DNA of 64,000 nucleotides, taken from NCBI RefSeq assembly GCF_048569485.1, contig NC_134361.1, forward strand, positions 172,638,492 to 172,702,491, read 5' to 3'. Source of the stretch: Anomaloglossus baeobatrachus. Its lineage: Eukaryota; Chordata; Amphibia; Anura; Aromobatidae. The position numbers were made by a program, and so were the translations under genes. Below the pieces are notes generated by a model. It made no database searches. It was given only the letters and a program-made list of their open reading frames with translations, and was not told where the DNA came from. Every line of letters starts with the position of its first letter. Position 1 is the first letter of the stretch. This document shows, in pieces, positions 50,993-61,960 of the stretch.

Positions 50993-52119
50993 TCCTTCCA
51001 CTATGGGGCTAAAACGAAACTACATTTTACCTGTATATTAACCTACCTGGTGCACCAAACTCACATCGTGGTTTCCATTCCTCCTGTTTCCAAGAGACCT
51101 TAATGGCATGAGAAGAGGTAACCCTAATCCAGACCGCCCCTGCCGAGTGTAAGAGTGCAGCATTTTCTTTTTTTTTTTTTCATTTATTAATACCGAGCTT
51201 TAGTTTTTTTATTTTGCAGGGTAAGGATTATGTTTTGTTTTTATTTGTTTTCCCTGTTGCCCTCAGCACTGAGTTAACTTTTTGTTTCATATTTGAACAA
51301 ATCTGATAATACCAATCAAGTTTACGTTGTTTTTTCTGTTGTTACAGTTCATAGTACGATCTCCATTTGTACATTCTGGAGAATGGGCCTTTTTCACATT
51401 CACTTGATACAGTTAGAAGCCATTTCTTGAGCTACCAGAAGTTGAGGCCGGATGACACAGATTTTCAGTTGCAGAGATTTCTACAAAAACAACTGAGAAC
51501 AGGACCTTTTTGGTGAGATTTCTTGCAGTTTTACACTTGTTTCCTGGTTTATCGAGAGCGATGACATAATCCTATGCTTCTGGCCAGCACAATCATATCT
51601 GATCCACATGGAGTGTACACATGCTGCACGGGACCATCGGTGGTGTCTTATGAGTCCGATTTACTTCTCCTGGGGGTCCCTCTATTGGTCTATATTACTC
51701 CAGGATTCTCATGGTGTGGTTGGGTTTGGGCTCCTCCTGGATCTGGATGGGTTTGTGGAAAATACATAAGGTGGAGTTCAGACCACTTGGGAGTTGATAA
51801 TGTTTTCTGAGATTCAGCGGTTCCATCTCTTCCCAGCTCAGCCCCTCGCAAACACAATGTGCTGTCTTATATGTACAGCTGTTCTTGCTGTGACTACATC
51901 AGAACAGATTTCTGTTACATGGAGAAAAGTCAAGGAATTCCCTCAGATTTGGGCGTCTAACACGGGATGAGTGCAGTAAGATCGCCTGTACAGAACACTT
52001 TTTGGGAGTATATTTGGAGCTAACAGACTTAAACACATTATTCTCTCAAGTTTAACATTTGTCTTTGGTAGTATATACTATATTTCTTGATCACATGTGC
52101 AGTATTTTTAGCCAGTCTG
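50993..52119. other. Region upstream of the NHSL2-like exon
   Basis: No repeat end or other exon recognised. T-rich runs at 51165-51185. It presumably contains the promoter and 5' UTR of the NHSL2-like gene, but no CpG island or TATA box stands out. Confidence 0.45.
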
Positions 52120-52639
52120 ATGCCTTTTTATAAAAGAACAGTCAGGCCCCGGTCCCCATGGGCAGGAACACAGTTTGAGGCACGGTTAAAGTTGGAAAAA
52201 ATCGAGTCCAGAGATGTTGGCGCAAATTCACTTATCGTAAAGGGCCTTGGGATCATGATAAACCTAAGAGGACAAAGACATTTAGCAGCCTTCAGAAGAT
52301 ATCCACAGCCTTTGCTCTACTCTACAGAAGACGTTGGACTTCCAGTGGATGATCACTCCGAAGCCTTGAGACTAGGCAAATACCTAACACCATTCCCAGG
52401 TAGCAGTCTTCCAGTAAGGGAGTATAACGATATTTTCCACCGCAGCCTTATTACTTTTCTACTTCAACTATCGGACTTAAGCCGCCTATCACTGTCAATC
52501 TTCGAGGAGCTTGAAGAGGATATATTGCTTCTCAATAGGAGATTTTCCAAACTTCACCGCCAGACAGGAACAGTTTACTGGAGACTTTTCAGAAACGGTG
52601 AGAAGGGGACAGCAGCAAGGAGCCACAGCCTTCTTCAAG
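52120..52639 (+). CDS. nhsl2: First coding exon of an NHS-family gene, NHSL2-like
   Basis: An open frame starting MPFYKRTVRP, the N-terminal signature of Nance-Horan syndrome proteins, which regulate actin remodelling through a WAVE-homology domain. Residues about 107-160 (FHRSLITFLLQLSDL, SLSIFEELEEDILLLNRRFS, KLHRQTGTVYWRL) fit the two helices of that domain and resemble NHSL2 as I remember it; residues 20-105 look lineage-specific. An in-frame ATG at 52087 would add 11 residues; I chose 52120 because the family starts MPF. Two donors are possible, AAG|GTGAGC after 52639 (used here) or ACG|GTGAGA after 52597, both phase 1. No later exon lies in the window, so the gene continues to the right. 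Linkage to rps4x matches the human X chromosome. It could also be NHS or NHSL1, less likely from the context. Confidence 0.7.
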
Positions 52640-52659
52640 GTGAGCAGAGATTCATGAAC

Positions 52660-53090
52660 TTGTAAAAATTTCCATTCATCACACAGAGCTGAAACATTGT
52701 CATGTTGGCCTCCGTCTGCCACATATCCACATTTTTTCACATTGCGCCCACAAACGTAAATGTATATTTTTGGGATGTCATGTGATATACCAACACTAAA
52801 TAGCAAGTATTTGTGAAGTGTAAGGGAAATGCTACAATGTTATCTAAATATTTAAAAAATGTGAATCTGCAAATTATGATGTGCATTTATATTCAACCCT
52901 CTGAGTCAATACTTTGTAGGATCACCTTTAGCTGCAGGTACTGCTGTTAGTCTTTGGGGAATATCTCTACCAGCTTTGCACATATAGAGGCTGAATATTT
53001 GTCCATTCTTTGCAAAATAGCTGTAGCTCAATGAGATTGGATGTAGAGCGGGGTATGAATACTTTTTAAACACAGTGTTAACTGCTTATT
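52660..53090. mobile_element. Tc1-type non-coding remnant
   Basis: Contains CAACCCTCTGAGTCAATACT, TTGTAGGATCACCTTTAGC and TACCAGCTTTGCACATATAG, a sequence typical of the inner ends of Tc1 elements in frogs and fish. No transposase remains and the ends are indistinct. Confidence 0.6.
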
Positions 53091-53277
53091 TACCTGTAGA
53101 GGAAACAGATTTTTATAGCATCAGTAAGTAAAGTTTTCTGTGAGTACGTAGGTTTCATTGCATGTTTACCACTAGTTTCCATTTTATTTTTTTTGTTTTA
53201 AGGCAATGCTAAGATAACAATTCTGTGTAAGTGTAAATTCTTTTAGCCATGGAATACAAACTAATTAATATTATGCT

Positions 53278-53560
53278 TTGTCAGGTCTGTACAACATATG
53301 GCCCGCGGGCTGTATGTGACCCGCCATGGGGTGTGATGTGATGCGCGGGACCCGGTGACGCCGACTCCCTTGCTACTATATTCAAATGCATTTGAATCTT
53401 TCAGACTGGGGCAGAGGAGCGTTCGTCAGCCCCTGCCCCAACATTCAGCAGTGTGATGAAGTCAGCGCACTACTAACCTCATTACAATGCTGCTGGCGCT
53501 GGTACTGATAAACAGTCCAGAATGATCTGAAGACATAATGTGTTTCAGAATTAGTGTTAA
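53278..53560. repeat. hAT-like remnant around GGCCCGCGGGCTG
   Basis: CAGGTCTGTACAACATATGG followed by CCCGCGGGCTGTATGTGACC resembles the ends of old hAT elements. No second end is seen. Confidence 0.4.
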
Positions 53561-53740
53561 TTTCCAGGATGGGATATTATGGAGCTGTGTTAGACATTAT
53601 GAACAATGGAGGATATTATAGAGCTATGGGGGACATTATGGGGCAATGAAATGAAGAATATAATGGGGCAATTAGGGGGATTGTGAAAGGGGGCTTAGTG
53701 CAGCATGGAATGGGGGGGATTTAACCTGAGAAGGCAGTGT
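53561..53740. repeat. Decayed tandem repeat (GGACATTATGG-type)
   Basis: Imperfect repeats of about 30 bp with GATATTATGGAGCTGTG, GACATTATG and GGGGCAAT words. Confidence 0.5.
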
Positions 53741-54219
53741 GGGGGGAATATTTTGGAATACACCATGGCGGATATTTATGTACTGCCATTGGCTCTGGCA
53801 CTGCATTCATGAACTGACGGTGATTCTGGCTTCATATACATGTGCTTACTGTGATCTGATCTTCTACACATGTAAAAAATCCATAATGTGTTTCATAGCT
53901 ACATTAAAACTGAAAATCCTCAAAATTTATAGATTTGATATTATGACGAGGACTTGGTGAGCGTCTGCTTCAAAACCTCAGTTCAAGTTAAGGTGTGTTC
54001 ATACTGATTTTTTTATAGAGCAGAAAGTCTCTAAATCCTCCTCAAATACTCAAAACTTGCTACTGGTGATGTATTCATGTACTAATGATGGTTCTGGTGA
54101 TGTATTCATGTAAAATGTTTGCCGTCCTTGGGATTGGTTTAATATAGTGATGTGACCAATAAATGTTGTACACCCCTGCTTCATGTTATAATGCCCTAAT
54201 AGTTTAATTGCTAGTAGGG
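53741..54219. other. Unannotated
   Basis: Two near-identical GGTGATGTATTCATGTA words around 54065-54110; otherwise nothing recognised. Confidence 0.45.
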
Positions 54220-54294
54220 TTAAAGGGAACCTGTCACCAGTTTCTTGCCCTATAAGCTGCGGCCCCAACCAGTGGTCTCTTATATACAGCATTC

Positions 54295-54686
54295 TTTTAA
54301 ATATGAAGGACTGGAGAAAACGGGTTCCTTGCCGCGCTAAAAACCACGAGCATGTATAAATAAAATTATTCTCTTTATTTTAGATCATTCCTACGCGTTT
54401 CAGAGGCTCAATCTGCCTCCTTCCTCAGGGAAAAAATAATCTCACAGACAGAGAGGATTTATCCTTATGAAGCAGCAAACAGAGAAAATTTTTTTTCTCT
54501 GTTTGCTGCTTCATAAGGATAAATCCTCTCTGTCTGTGAGATTATTTTTTCCCTGAGGAAGGAGGCAGATTGAGCCTCTGAAACGCGTAGGAATGATCTA
54601 AAATAAAGAGAATAATTTTATTTATACATGCTCGTGGTTTTTAGCGCGGCAAGGAACCCGTTTTCTCCAGTCCTTCATATTTAAAA
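54295..54686. repeat. Perfect palindrome, two 194-nt arms and a 4-nt loop
   Basis: The centre lies between 54490 and 54491 in a T8 run. I checked segments across the whole arm: AGAGAAAA/TTTTCTCT at the centre, ATCCTTATGAAGCAGCAAAC, CCTACGCGTTTCAGAGG, ACCACGAGCATGTATAAAT and GAAGGACTGGAGAAAACG, each with its exact inverse at the mirrored position. I found no mismatch outside the loop. If transcribed it would form a hairpin RNA of nearly 200 bp. Confidence 0.95.
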
Positions 54687-54857
54687 ATCTGCTCTATAAC
54701 GGGGCCGCTGCAGAACCACCTTAAACGCTCATCCATGCTAACAAAGGGGTTGTGACTGGCACAACCCGACCAGGTGAGTGCACTGTTTTTATCCTCTTTA
54801 ACTTTGTAAACCGGGTAAAACCCTATTGCGCCTTTCTTGTCTCCCCCATCACAGCAC
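54296..54857. mobile_element. 562-bp retroposon-like insertion with 14-bp target duplication
   Basis: Flanked by perfect direct repeats ATATACAGCATTCT (54282-54295 and 54858-54871). The length of the duplication indicates target-primed reverse transcription (LINE- or Penelope-type), not a DNA transposon. The left 391 bp are a perfect palindrome. The right 171 bp are single-copy relative to it (CTCTATAACGGGGCCGC through CTCCCCCATCACAGCAC). No ORF. Confidence 0.8.
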
Positions 54858-54871
54858 ATATACAGCATTCT

Positions 54872-55530
54872 AACATGCTGTATATAAGAGTCCAGACCGC
54901 TGTGTAGAACATGAAAAAACACTTTATAATACTCACCTAAACTGGTCGCTGTGGTGGATGTGGCTCAAATGGGCGTCTTCATCCTCCGGTGCCAGCGCCT
55001 CCTCTTTCGGCCATCTTCGTCCTCCTTCTGAAGCCTGTGTGCAATAATCTTGCACATTGTGATAAGGGAGCAGTTGGTTTTAATCATGATACAATGCTCC
55101 TGAGGCACTGGGTGGCCCTAAGCAGTTATTTCATTTTTTAGAGTCGCTGGCTGTTTGTGTTGTAGCAGCATTGTACCTTTATATCTGCCGACGCATCAAA
55201 AACTACCATGCGCACACATGTCAGTAAACATTTTGTGTTTTTCTGAAGACGTATTTTGCTACTTACCCACAGGAGAGGAGCGCAGGGCTGAGAGGAGCAA
55301 TGGAGACGACTTCAGTAGGAAACTGTGGAGCGATGTTCTGCAGAAGAATGCCAATGAGCAATGTAGTCCAAAAGGGGGCCGAGGAGCTATGCACTGCAGA
55401 TGGGGGCTGAATACAAGGGGCTGTGAGGAGAAATATATTGCAGGAGGAGTCTATGTCGAGGGTCTAAGAGGAGTGATGTACTGTAGGATGGGGCTGTATA
55501 TGGCGCCCAGTTTGCAGCTGTAGGTGGAAC
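54872..55530. other. Remainder of interspersed repeat and unannotated DNA
   Basis: Up to about 55130 it continues the repeat described above. From there to the hAT element no gene or repeat is recognised. Confidence 0.45.
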
Positions 55531-55593
55531 CAGGGCCGTATTTGGGGTTTTTGCTGCCCTAGGCACTGTCAGTGGTGGCGCCCCCTTCTGATC

Positions 55594-56048
55594 AGTCAGA
55601 TTACGGGTATGTGCACACAGCTTTTTTTTTCCCAGACAGATCCGCCCTATAACCCGCCCAAAAAACCCAAACTCTAAATATTAAAGAAATGAACTCATAC
55701 ACTGCAGTGTAAAACGACTTGCTGTCCATATGTTCAGTCTTTGGAGTTTTTTTTAAGCGCGTCAGGTTTCCTCAGACATGAAGCGGCTGACAGTGACCGG
55801 TCCTTTATGTGGCGCCTGCTGCTTGGATGCCGCTTACTAGTTCATTTAAAAAAATAAGTAAAATCCAGTAGCTAAAAGATGTTGGAAAAAACAACCAAGA
55901 AGCCACAGCAAAAAAAAAATAAATATTTGCTTCAGGATAAAATGATGACTGTCCTGAAGTGTTTTCTGTCTGAATAATTCCGGGGGTTCACAGACCACTA
56001 CAAGACGTGTGCACATTCCCTGAGAGAGCCCAGAGCCTTCAGATAGTA
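55594..56048. other. hAT interior, left part
   Basis: TTACGGGTATGTGCACACAG at 55594 looks like one end of a Harbinger-like MITE. No partner end is found. Confidence 0.35.
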
Positions 56049-56353
56049 GTTAAGACCTCCATACACATTAACCTAAAGTTGTCTAAACCCGCCAATATCG
56101 ACAGGTTCTGCTGATAGCCCAATGTGAACAGGGGTTCTCAATTCTGATTGTCAGGGGAATAAGGATCCAGAATGTCCAATTACGGAGTGTAGATCCTATT
56201 ATCCTCTAAATGATAAGCTGCTGTCGGAGATGTCCAGCAGCGGCTCTAATAAAGAACACAGAAACACTTGGCAGAATGAGTGCTCCTGTATATGGGAGAG
56301 CCGAGCAAGATAGCTTCCGGCCTAAAAATCAGACTATAGTGTATGGGGGCTTT
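56049..56353. mobile_element. MITE within the hAT element
   Basis: The left end AAGACCTCCATACACATTA is matched in reverse by TAGTGTATGGGGGCTTT. About 305 bp, non-coding. Confidence 0.65.
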
Positions 56354-56459
56354 AGTCTATTACTTATTCGGCTGACAGACATGCAGATAGCTGTATTTTT
56401 AGTCCAGCACGCTGACCCTATGTTTTAGGATCAAGACTGATAAGGTAAAGATTACAACA

Positions 56460-56700
56460 GCCACATGACTATCACCAGAACCACCATCAGTACAGTAATA
56501 CATAACTAAAACCACACTACATACTATAATACGTAACCAAAAACACAGTTAGTACAGTAATACATCAACAGAACTACTGTCAATACAGTAATATCACCAA
56601 AACCACCCTAAACACAATAACACATCACCAAACCCACCCTGAAGACAATACATCGCCAAAACCACCATCAGTACATGAATACATTGCCAACTTCACACAG
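56460..56700. repeat. Degenerate repeat of about 33 bp (ACCAAAACCACCNT type)
   Basis: Repeated ACAGTAATACAT, CACCAAAACCACC and CAGTACA words at irregular spacing. Confidence 0.6.
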
Positions 56701-57291
56701 CAATCAAGTGCAGTGTCAGGTTAGACCCATATACATCTATGTATTGCATTAACGTACAACTCTCAGTATGTCCTTAACAATGGTAAGGAGATGCTGGTAG
56801 TTGTTACCAGCCATCATTAGACTGTGGACCATATAAGAACCACAATACTGATTATTCCTAGGCAGTAGACAACTTTTGGACGAGATCTTATAGGTTTAGG
56901 TCCATTAATTCTGAGGAGATTAGTAGGGCAGAGGTGGGGTCAGTAGGGAGAAGGGGCATCATGGGGTGGGACTTGAGACCCCCACCAATTGCTCAAAAGA
57001 CCTCTGAAGTGCACAGCTCAGGAGACAGGACTATGAAATTTTACTCCCGGAATCCATTCTGTCTGCATGTTCTGGGAAACACTCGGGGCCACGGTAGTCG
57101 GACCCCCAGCGATTGGAAAGTTATTCCCCATCCCAAGGATAGGGGGTAAGTTCCCAATGTGAGAAAACCCCTTTAAAGCAGCATTCACACTGCAGCCAAA
57201 GATGGGAAACTGATTTATCTAAACAGTGTCCATCACCCGATGCACGAGCAAAAAACTTTCATTCGTCAGGTGAGATGATTTTTAAGCTGAC
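56701..57291. other. hAT interior, unannotated
   Basis: Nothing recognised. Confidence 0.45.
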
Positions 57292-57536
57292 TTAAAGGGA
57301 ATCTGTCACCCCAAAATGACACCTAGACTGTGGAAATATTTATATGGGGGGCATGATCTGTGGAGAAATAATCCCACCCATATAGAGTTCAGCTTAAAAG
57401 GAACTGGTCACGACCTTTAATATTAAACTGCTCCATTGTCTTGTTAGTCAGAAAATGTGCATCACTTACATTGCGTCACTAACAAGACATTGGGGGCAGT
57501 TTAAAATTGAAAAAGGGTGTAACAGGTTCCCTTTAA
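57292..57536. mobile_element. TTAA-type MITE within the hAT element
   Basis: The left end TTAAAGGGAATCTGTCACC and the right end AACAGGTTCCCTTTAA are inverse. An inner pair around CAATGTCTTGTTAG/CTAACAAGACATTG is not exact but visible (57434-57495). Confidence 0.7.
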
Positions 57537-57709
57537 TATTCACTGAAAAAGCCACATTTGATATGAAAATGAGGACATTTCTGCGCGGCCTAAGCCTGGG
57601 TGCACCATTACCACCGAATATAGGAAAATACTAGCCAGGCCTGTGTCTTGATTAATAGTGATCCATTGGTGAGAGTGAGCACCGTAACACCAGATCTCCT
57701 GCTGCACCG

Positions 57710-57950
57710 CACCCAACACTGCGGCACACTCCAAGTGTCAGTGCGGGTGTGCACACAACACAGGAGGAGCACAGCGGCACACACCAAGCGTCAGTGCGGG
57801 TGTGCACACAACACAGAAGGAGCACAGCGGCACACTCCAAGCGTCAGTGCATGTGTGCATCCAACACAGGAGGAGCACAGCGGCACACTCCAAGCGTCAG
57901 TGCGGGTGTGCACACAACACAGGAGGAGCACAGTGAGGAGGGGGACACGG
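57710..57950. repeat. 53-bp minisatellite, about 4.5 units
   Basis: Period 53 bp. Unit with GGAGGAGCACAGCGGCACAC followed by CCAAGCGTCAGTGCGGGTG. Within the hAT element. Confidence 0.93.
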
Positions 57951-58044
57951 CGCTGTGATGTGCTGTCTGCTCACTTCAACAACCTTCCTCATTGAATCGG
58001 CAGTCAAATACAGGCAGCAACCAGGTGTCAGAACGTACCTGCAT

Positions 58045-58215
58045 CACATTGCATGCGCACCCACGCGGACACTGGAGTCACATTGCAGGCGCACCCACGC
58101 GGACACTGCAGTCACATTGCAGGCGCACCCACGCGGACACTGCAGTCACATTGCAGGCGCACCCACGCGGACACTGCAGTCACATTGCAGGCGCACCCAC
58201 ACTGACACTTGGAGT
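58045..58215. repeat. 34-bp minisatellite, about 5 units
   Basis: Period 34 bp. Unit with GCGCACCCACGCGGACACTG followed by CAGTCACATTGCAG. Confidence 0.93.
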
Positions 58216-58566
58216 GCTACTCTGCTCCTCCAGTGTCAGGACATGTGCAGAAATGCTAAGTGATTTTAGACAGCACTGACTCACCTAAGGGCGAGGGACT
58301 GTCTTTAATATGCAAATAGGAGGGTGCACATCTGCACCAAGACATCGGCCGCACCAGGGGGGACAGAACAGTCTGCATATATATAATATTAAGGTAAAAC
58401 TGTATATGCCAGAGCGACGTCCCCTATATAAATGTGTATGCAGATTAATTGCCATTTTGGGAGTAAAAGTAAAATGTCATCGCTCTTAGCAACACATTGT
58501 CCTGCGTCTCCCAAGACTCCCCTCTTATTTGGTCTGCTGCAGCACATACTGCAATGGTGCCCGTAT
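58216..58566. other. hAT interior, unannotated
   Basis: Nothing recognised. Confidence 0.45.
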
Positions 58567-58890
58567 AGGGAATCTGTCACCAGGTTTTACTCCCCCATCT
58601 GAGAGCAGCATAATGTAGAGACAGAGCCCCTGATTCCAGCAATGTGTCACTTACTGAGCTGTTTGCTGTCATTTTCTCTGCTGCAGATCTCGCAGTTCTA
58701 CAGAGCTCATGAATATGCTGGACTACCTGCAGCACACCAAGTAGTCCTGTAATGATAACTACTGCTGATTAAACAGTGATGTTATGAAAACTACACTAAG
58801 CAGCCCAGTAAGTGACAACACTGGAATCAGGATCTCTGCCCCTACATTATGCTGCTCTCAAATTAGGTGGCAAAAACCTGGTGACAGACT
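58567..58890. mobile_element. Foldback MITE (GGGAATCTGTCACCAGG type)
   Basis: The left arm AATCTGTCACCAGGTTTT and the right arm AAAACCTGGTGACAGACT are inverse. Further in, GAGAGCAGCATAATGTAG and CTACATTATGCTGCTCTC form an exact pair. Confidence 0.85.
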
Positions 58891-59345
58891 CATAATTCTC
58901 ACTAAAGAGTAACCACCCGAAGTAAGCCCAAGGCTGTGCCCAAGAATAAATAACTGCCCATCACTGAGCTCACAGCACAAAAAATGACCACACACCGTGT
59001 CACTTACAGCATACAGCCTCCACATTCTCTCCTATAACATTTCCACTACACTGCCCCCTCAAATGAAAACCCCCCACTGTATTACACCCTCCAGACCTTC
59101 CTCACTTATGAACTATGACCTCAACTGTCCCCACCTCTCCATGCAGCCCCCACTTCACTGTCCCCCTCATGATGTCCCCATTCTATAATGAGCCTTATGC
59201 TTCGCATTCTGTATACCCAGCCCTTCCAGGCTCCTAACTGAGCGCTCCCCATGTTGCCCCTTCTCCATATCAAGCCCCCTCCATACCAAGCCCACCATGG
59301 TTCCCCTTCCATACAGAGTACCCCCCATGCTTTCCCATTCTCCAT
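58891..59345. other. hAT interior, C-rich unannotated DNA
   Basis: No feature. C-rich with CCCCCAC/CCTCC words that lead into the arrays. Confidence 0.45.
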
Positions 59346-59600
59346 ACCATGCCTCCCCCCGTGCTACCCCATTCACCATACCATGCCTCCCCCCTTGCTA
59401 CCCCATTCACCATACCATGCCTCCCCCCGTGCTACCCCATTCACCATACCATGCCTCCCCCCGTGCTACCCCATTCTCCATACCATGCCTCCCCCCGTGC
59501 TACCCCATTCACCATACCATGCCTCCCCCCGTGCTACCCCATTCACCATACCATGCCTCCCCCCGTGCTACCCCATTCACCATACCATGCCTCTCATTCT
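59346..59600. repeat. 34-bp minisatellite, about 8 units
   Basis: Unit with CCTCCCCCCGTGCTACCCC followed by ATTCACCATACCATG. One strand lacks G almost entirely. Confidence 0.95.
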
Positions 59601-59683
59601 CCATACTGTAACTCCCATTTGCTATACTGTCCACCACCCTCCCTCATTTTCCCTCCCCCCCCCCCATTTTCCCATTCTGCTCC

Positions 59684-61960
59684 ATCCCCCATGCTGCGCC
59701 CCCACATCATGCTCCATCCCCATGTTGCGCCCCCACATCCTCCATGTTGCGCCCCCACATCATGCTTCATCCCCCCCATCCTCCATGCTGCGCCCCCACA
59801 TCATGCTTCATCCCCCCCATCCTCCATGCTGCGCCCCCACATCATGCTTCATCCCCCCCATCCTCCATGCTGCGCCCCCACATCATGCTTCATCCCCCCC
59901 ATCCTCCATGCTGCGCCCCCACATCATGCTTCATCCCCCCCATCCTCCATGCTGCGCCCCCACATCATGCTTCATCCCCCCCATCCTCCATGCTGCGCCC
60001 CCACATCATGCTTCATCCCCCCCCATCCTCCATGCTGCGCCCCCACATCATGCTTCATCCCCCCCCATCCTCCATGCTGCGCCCCCACATCATGCTTCAT
60101 CCCCCCCATCCTCCATGCTGCGCCCCCACATCATGCTTCATCCCCCCCATCCTCCATGCTGCGCCCCCACATCATGCTTCATCCCCCCCCATCCTCCATG
60201 CTGCGCCCCCACATCATGCTTCATCCCCCCCCATCCTCCATGCTGCGCCCCCACATCATGCTTCATCCCCCCCATCCTCCATGCTGCACCCCCACATCAT
60301 GCTTCATCCCCCCCATCCTCCATGTTGCGCCCCACATCATGCTTCATCCCCCCCATCCTCCATGCTGCGCCCCCACATCATGCTGCATCCCCCCCATCCT
60401 CCATGTTGCGCCCCCACATCATGTTCCATCCCCCCATCCTCCATGTTGCGCCCCCACATCCTCCATGTTGCACCCCCACATCATGCGGCATCCCCCCCAT
60501 CCTCCATGTTGCACCCCCATATCATGTTCCATCCCCCCCATCCTCCATGTTGCTCCCCCATATCATGTTCCATCCCCCCCATCCTCCATGTTGCGCCCCC
60601 ATATCATGTTCCATCCCTCCATCCTCCATGTTGCGCCCCCATATCATGTTCCATCCCCCCCATCCTCCATGTTGCGCCCCCATATCATGTTCCATCCCCC
60701 CCATCCTCCATGTTGCGCCCCCATATCATGTTCCATCCCCCCATCCTCCATGTTGCGCCCCCATATCATGTTCCATCCCCCCCATCCTCCATGTTGCGCC
60801 CCCATATCATGTTCCATCCTCCATGTTGCGCCCCCATATCATGTTCCATCCCCCCATCCTCCATGTTGCACCCCCATATCATGCGGCATCCCCCCCCAGC
60901 CTCCATGTTGCACCCCCACATCATGCTTCATCCCCCCATCCTCCATGCTGCGCCCCCACATCATGCTTCATCCCCCCCCATCCTCCATGCTGCGCCCCCA
61001 CATCATTCTTCATCCCCCCCATCCTCCATGCTGCGCCCCCACATCATGCTTCATCCCCCCCATCCTCCATGTTGCGCCCCACATCATGCTTCATCCCCCC
61101 ATCCTCCATGCTGCGCCCCCACATCATGCTGCATCCCCCCCATCCTCCATGTTGCGCCCCCACATCATGCTGCATCCCCCCCATCCTCAATGTTGCACCC
61201 CCACATCCTCCATGTTGCGCCCCCACATCATGCGGCATCCCCCATCCTCCATGTTGCGCCCCCATATCATGTTCCATCCCCCATCCTCCATGTTGCGCCC
61301 CCATATCATGTTCCATCCCCCATCCTCCATGTTGCGCCCCCATATCATGTTCCATCCCCCATCCTCCATGTTGCGCCCCCATATCATGCGGCATCCCCCC
61401 CCAGCCTCCATGTTGCACCCCCACATCATGCTGCATCCCCCCCCATCCTCCATGTTGCGCCCCCACATCATGTTCCATCCCTACATCCTCCATGTTGCGC
61501 CCCCACATCATGCTGCATCCCCCCCATCCTCCATGTTGCACCCCCACATCATGCTGCATCCCCCCCATCCTCCATGTTGCACCCCCATATCATGTTCCAT
61601 CCCCCCATCCTCCATGTTGCGCCCCCATATCATGTTCCATCCCCCCATCCTCCATGTTGCACCCCCATATCATGTTCCATCCCCCCATCCTCCATGTTGC
61701 GCCCCCATATCATGTTCCATCCCCCCATCCTCCATGTTGCGCCCCCATATCATGTTCCATCCCCCCATCCTCCATGTTGCGCCCCCATATCATGTTCCAT
61801 CCCCCCCATCCTCCATGTTGCGCCCCCATATCATGTTCCATCCCACCATCCTCCATGTTGCGCCCCCATATCATGTTCCATCCCCCCATCCTCCATGTTG
61901 CGCCCCCATATCATGTTCCATCCCACCATCCTCCATGTTGCGCCCCCACATCCTCCGGCA
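59684..61960. repeat. C-rich minisatellite of about 40 bp, more than 50 units
   Basis: Unit with CATCCTCCATGTTGCGCCCC followed by CACATCATGCTTCATCCCCC; length 38-41 bp depending on the C run. Two main subtypes, ACATCATGCTTCATC and ATATCATGTTCCATC, occur in blocks (first type to about 60400, second to about 60880, first again to about 61250, then second), with a few short units that join two half-units. Long open frames across it are not genes. Confidence 0.97.

Larger units (their letters stand above)
54220..55130. repeat. TTAAAGGGAACCTGTCACC interspersed repeat, split by an insertion
   Basis: Begins TTAAAGGGAACCTGTCACCA, continues CTATAAGCTGCGGCC to CTTATATACAGCATTCT, is interrupted at 54296-54857, and resumes AACATGCTGTATATAAGAG and ACACTTTATAATACTCACC. 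The TTAA start suggests a Kolobok/piggyBac-type origin. The right end is unclear. Confidence 0.6.
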
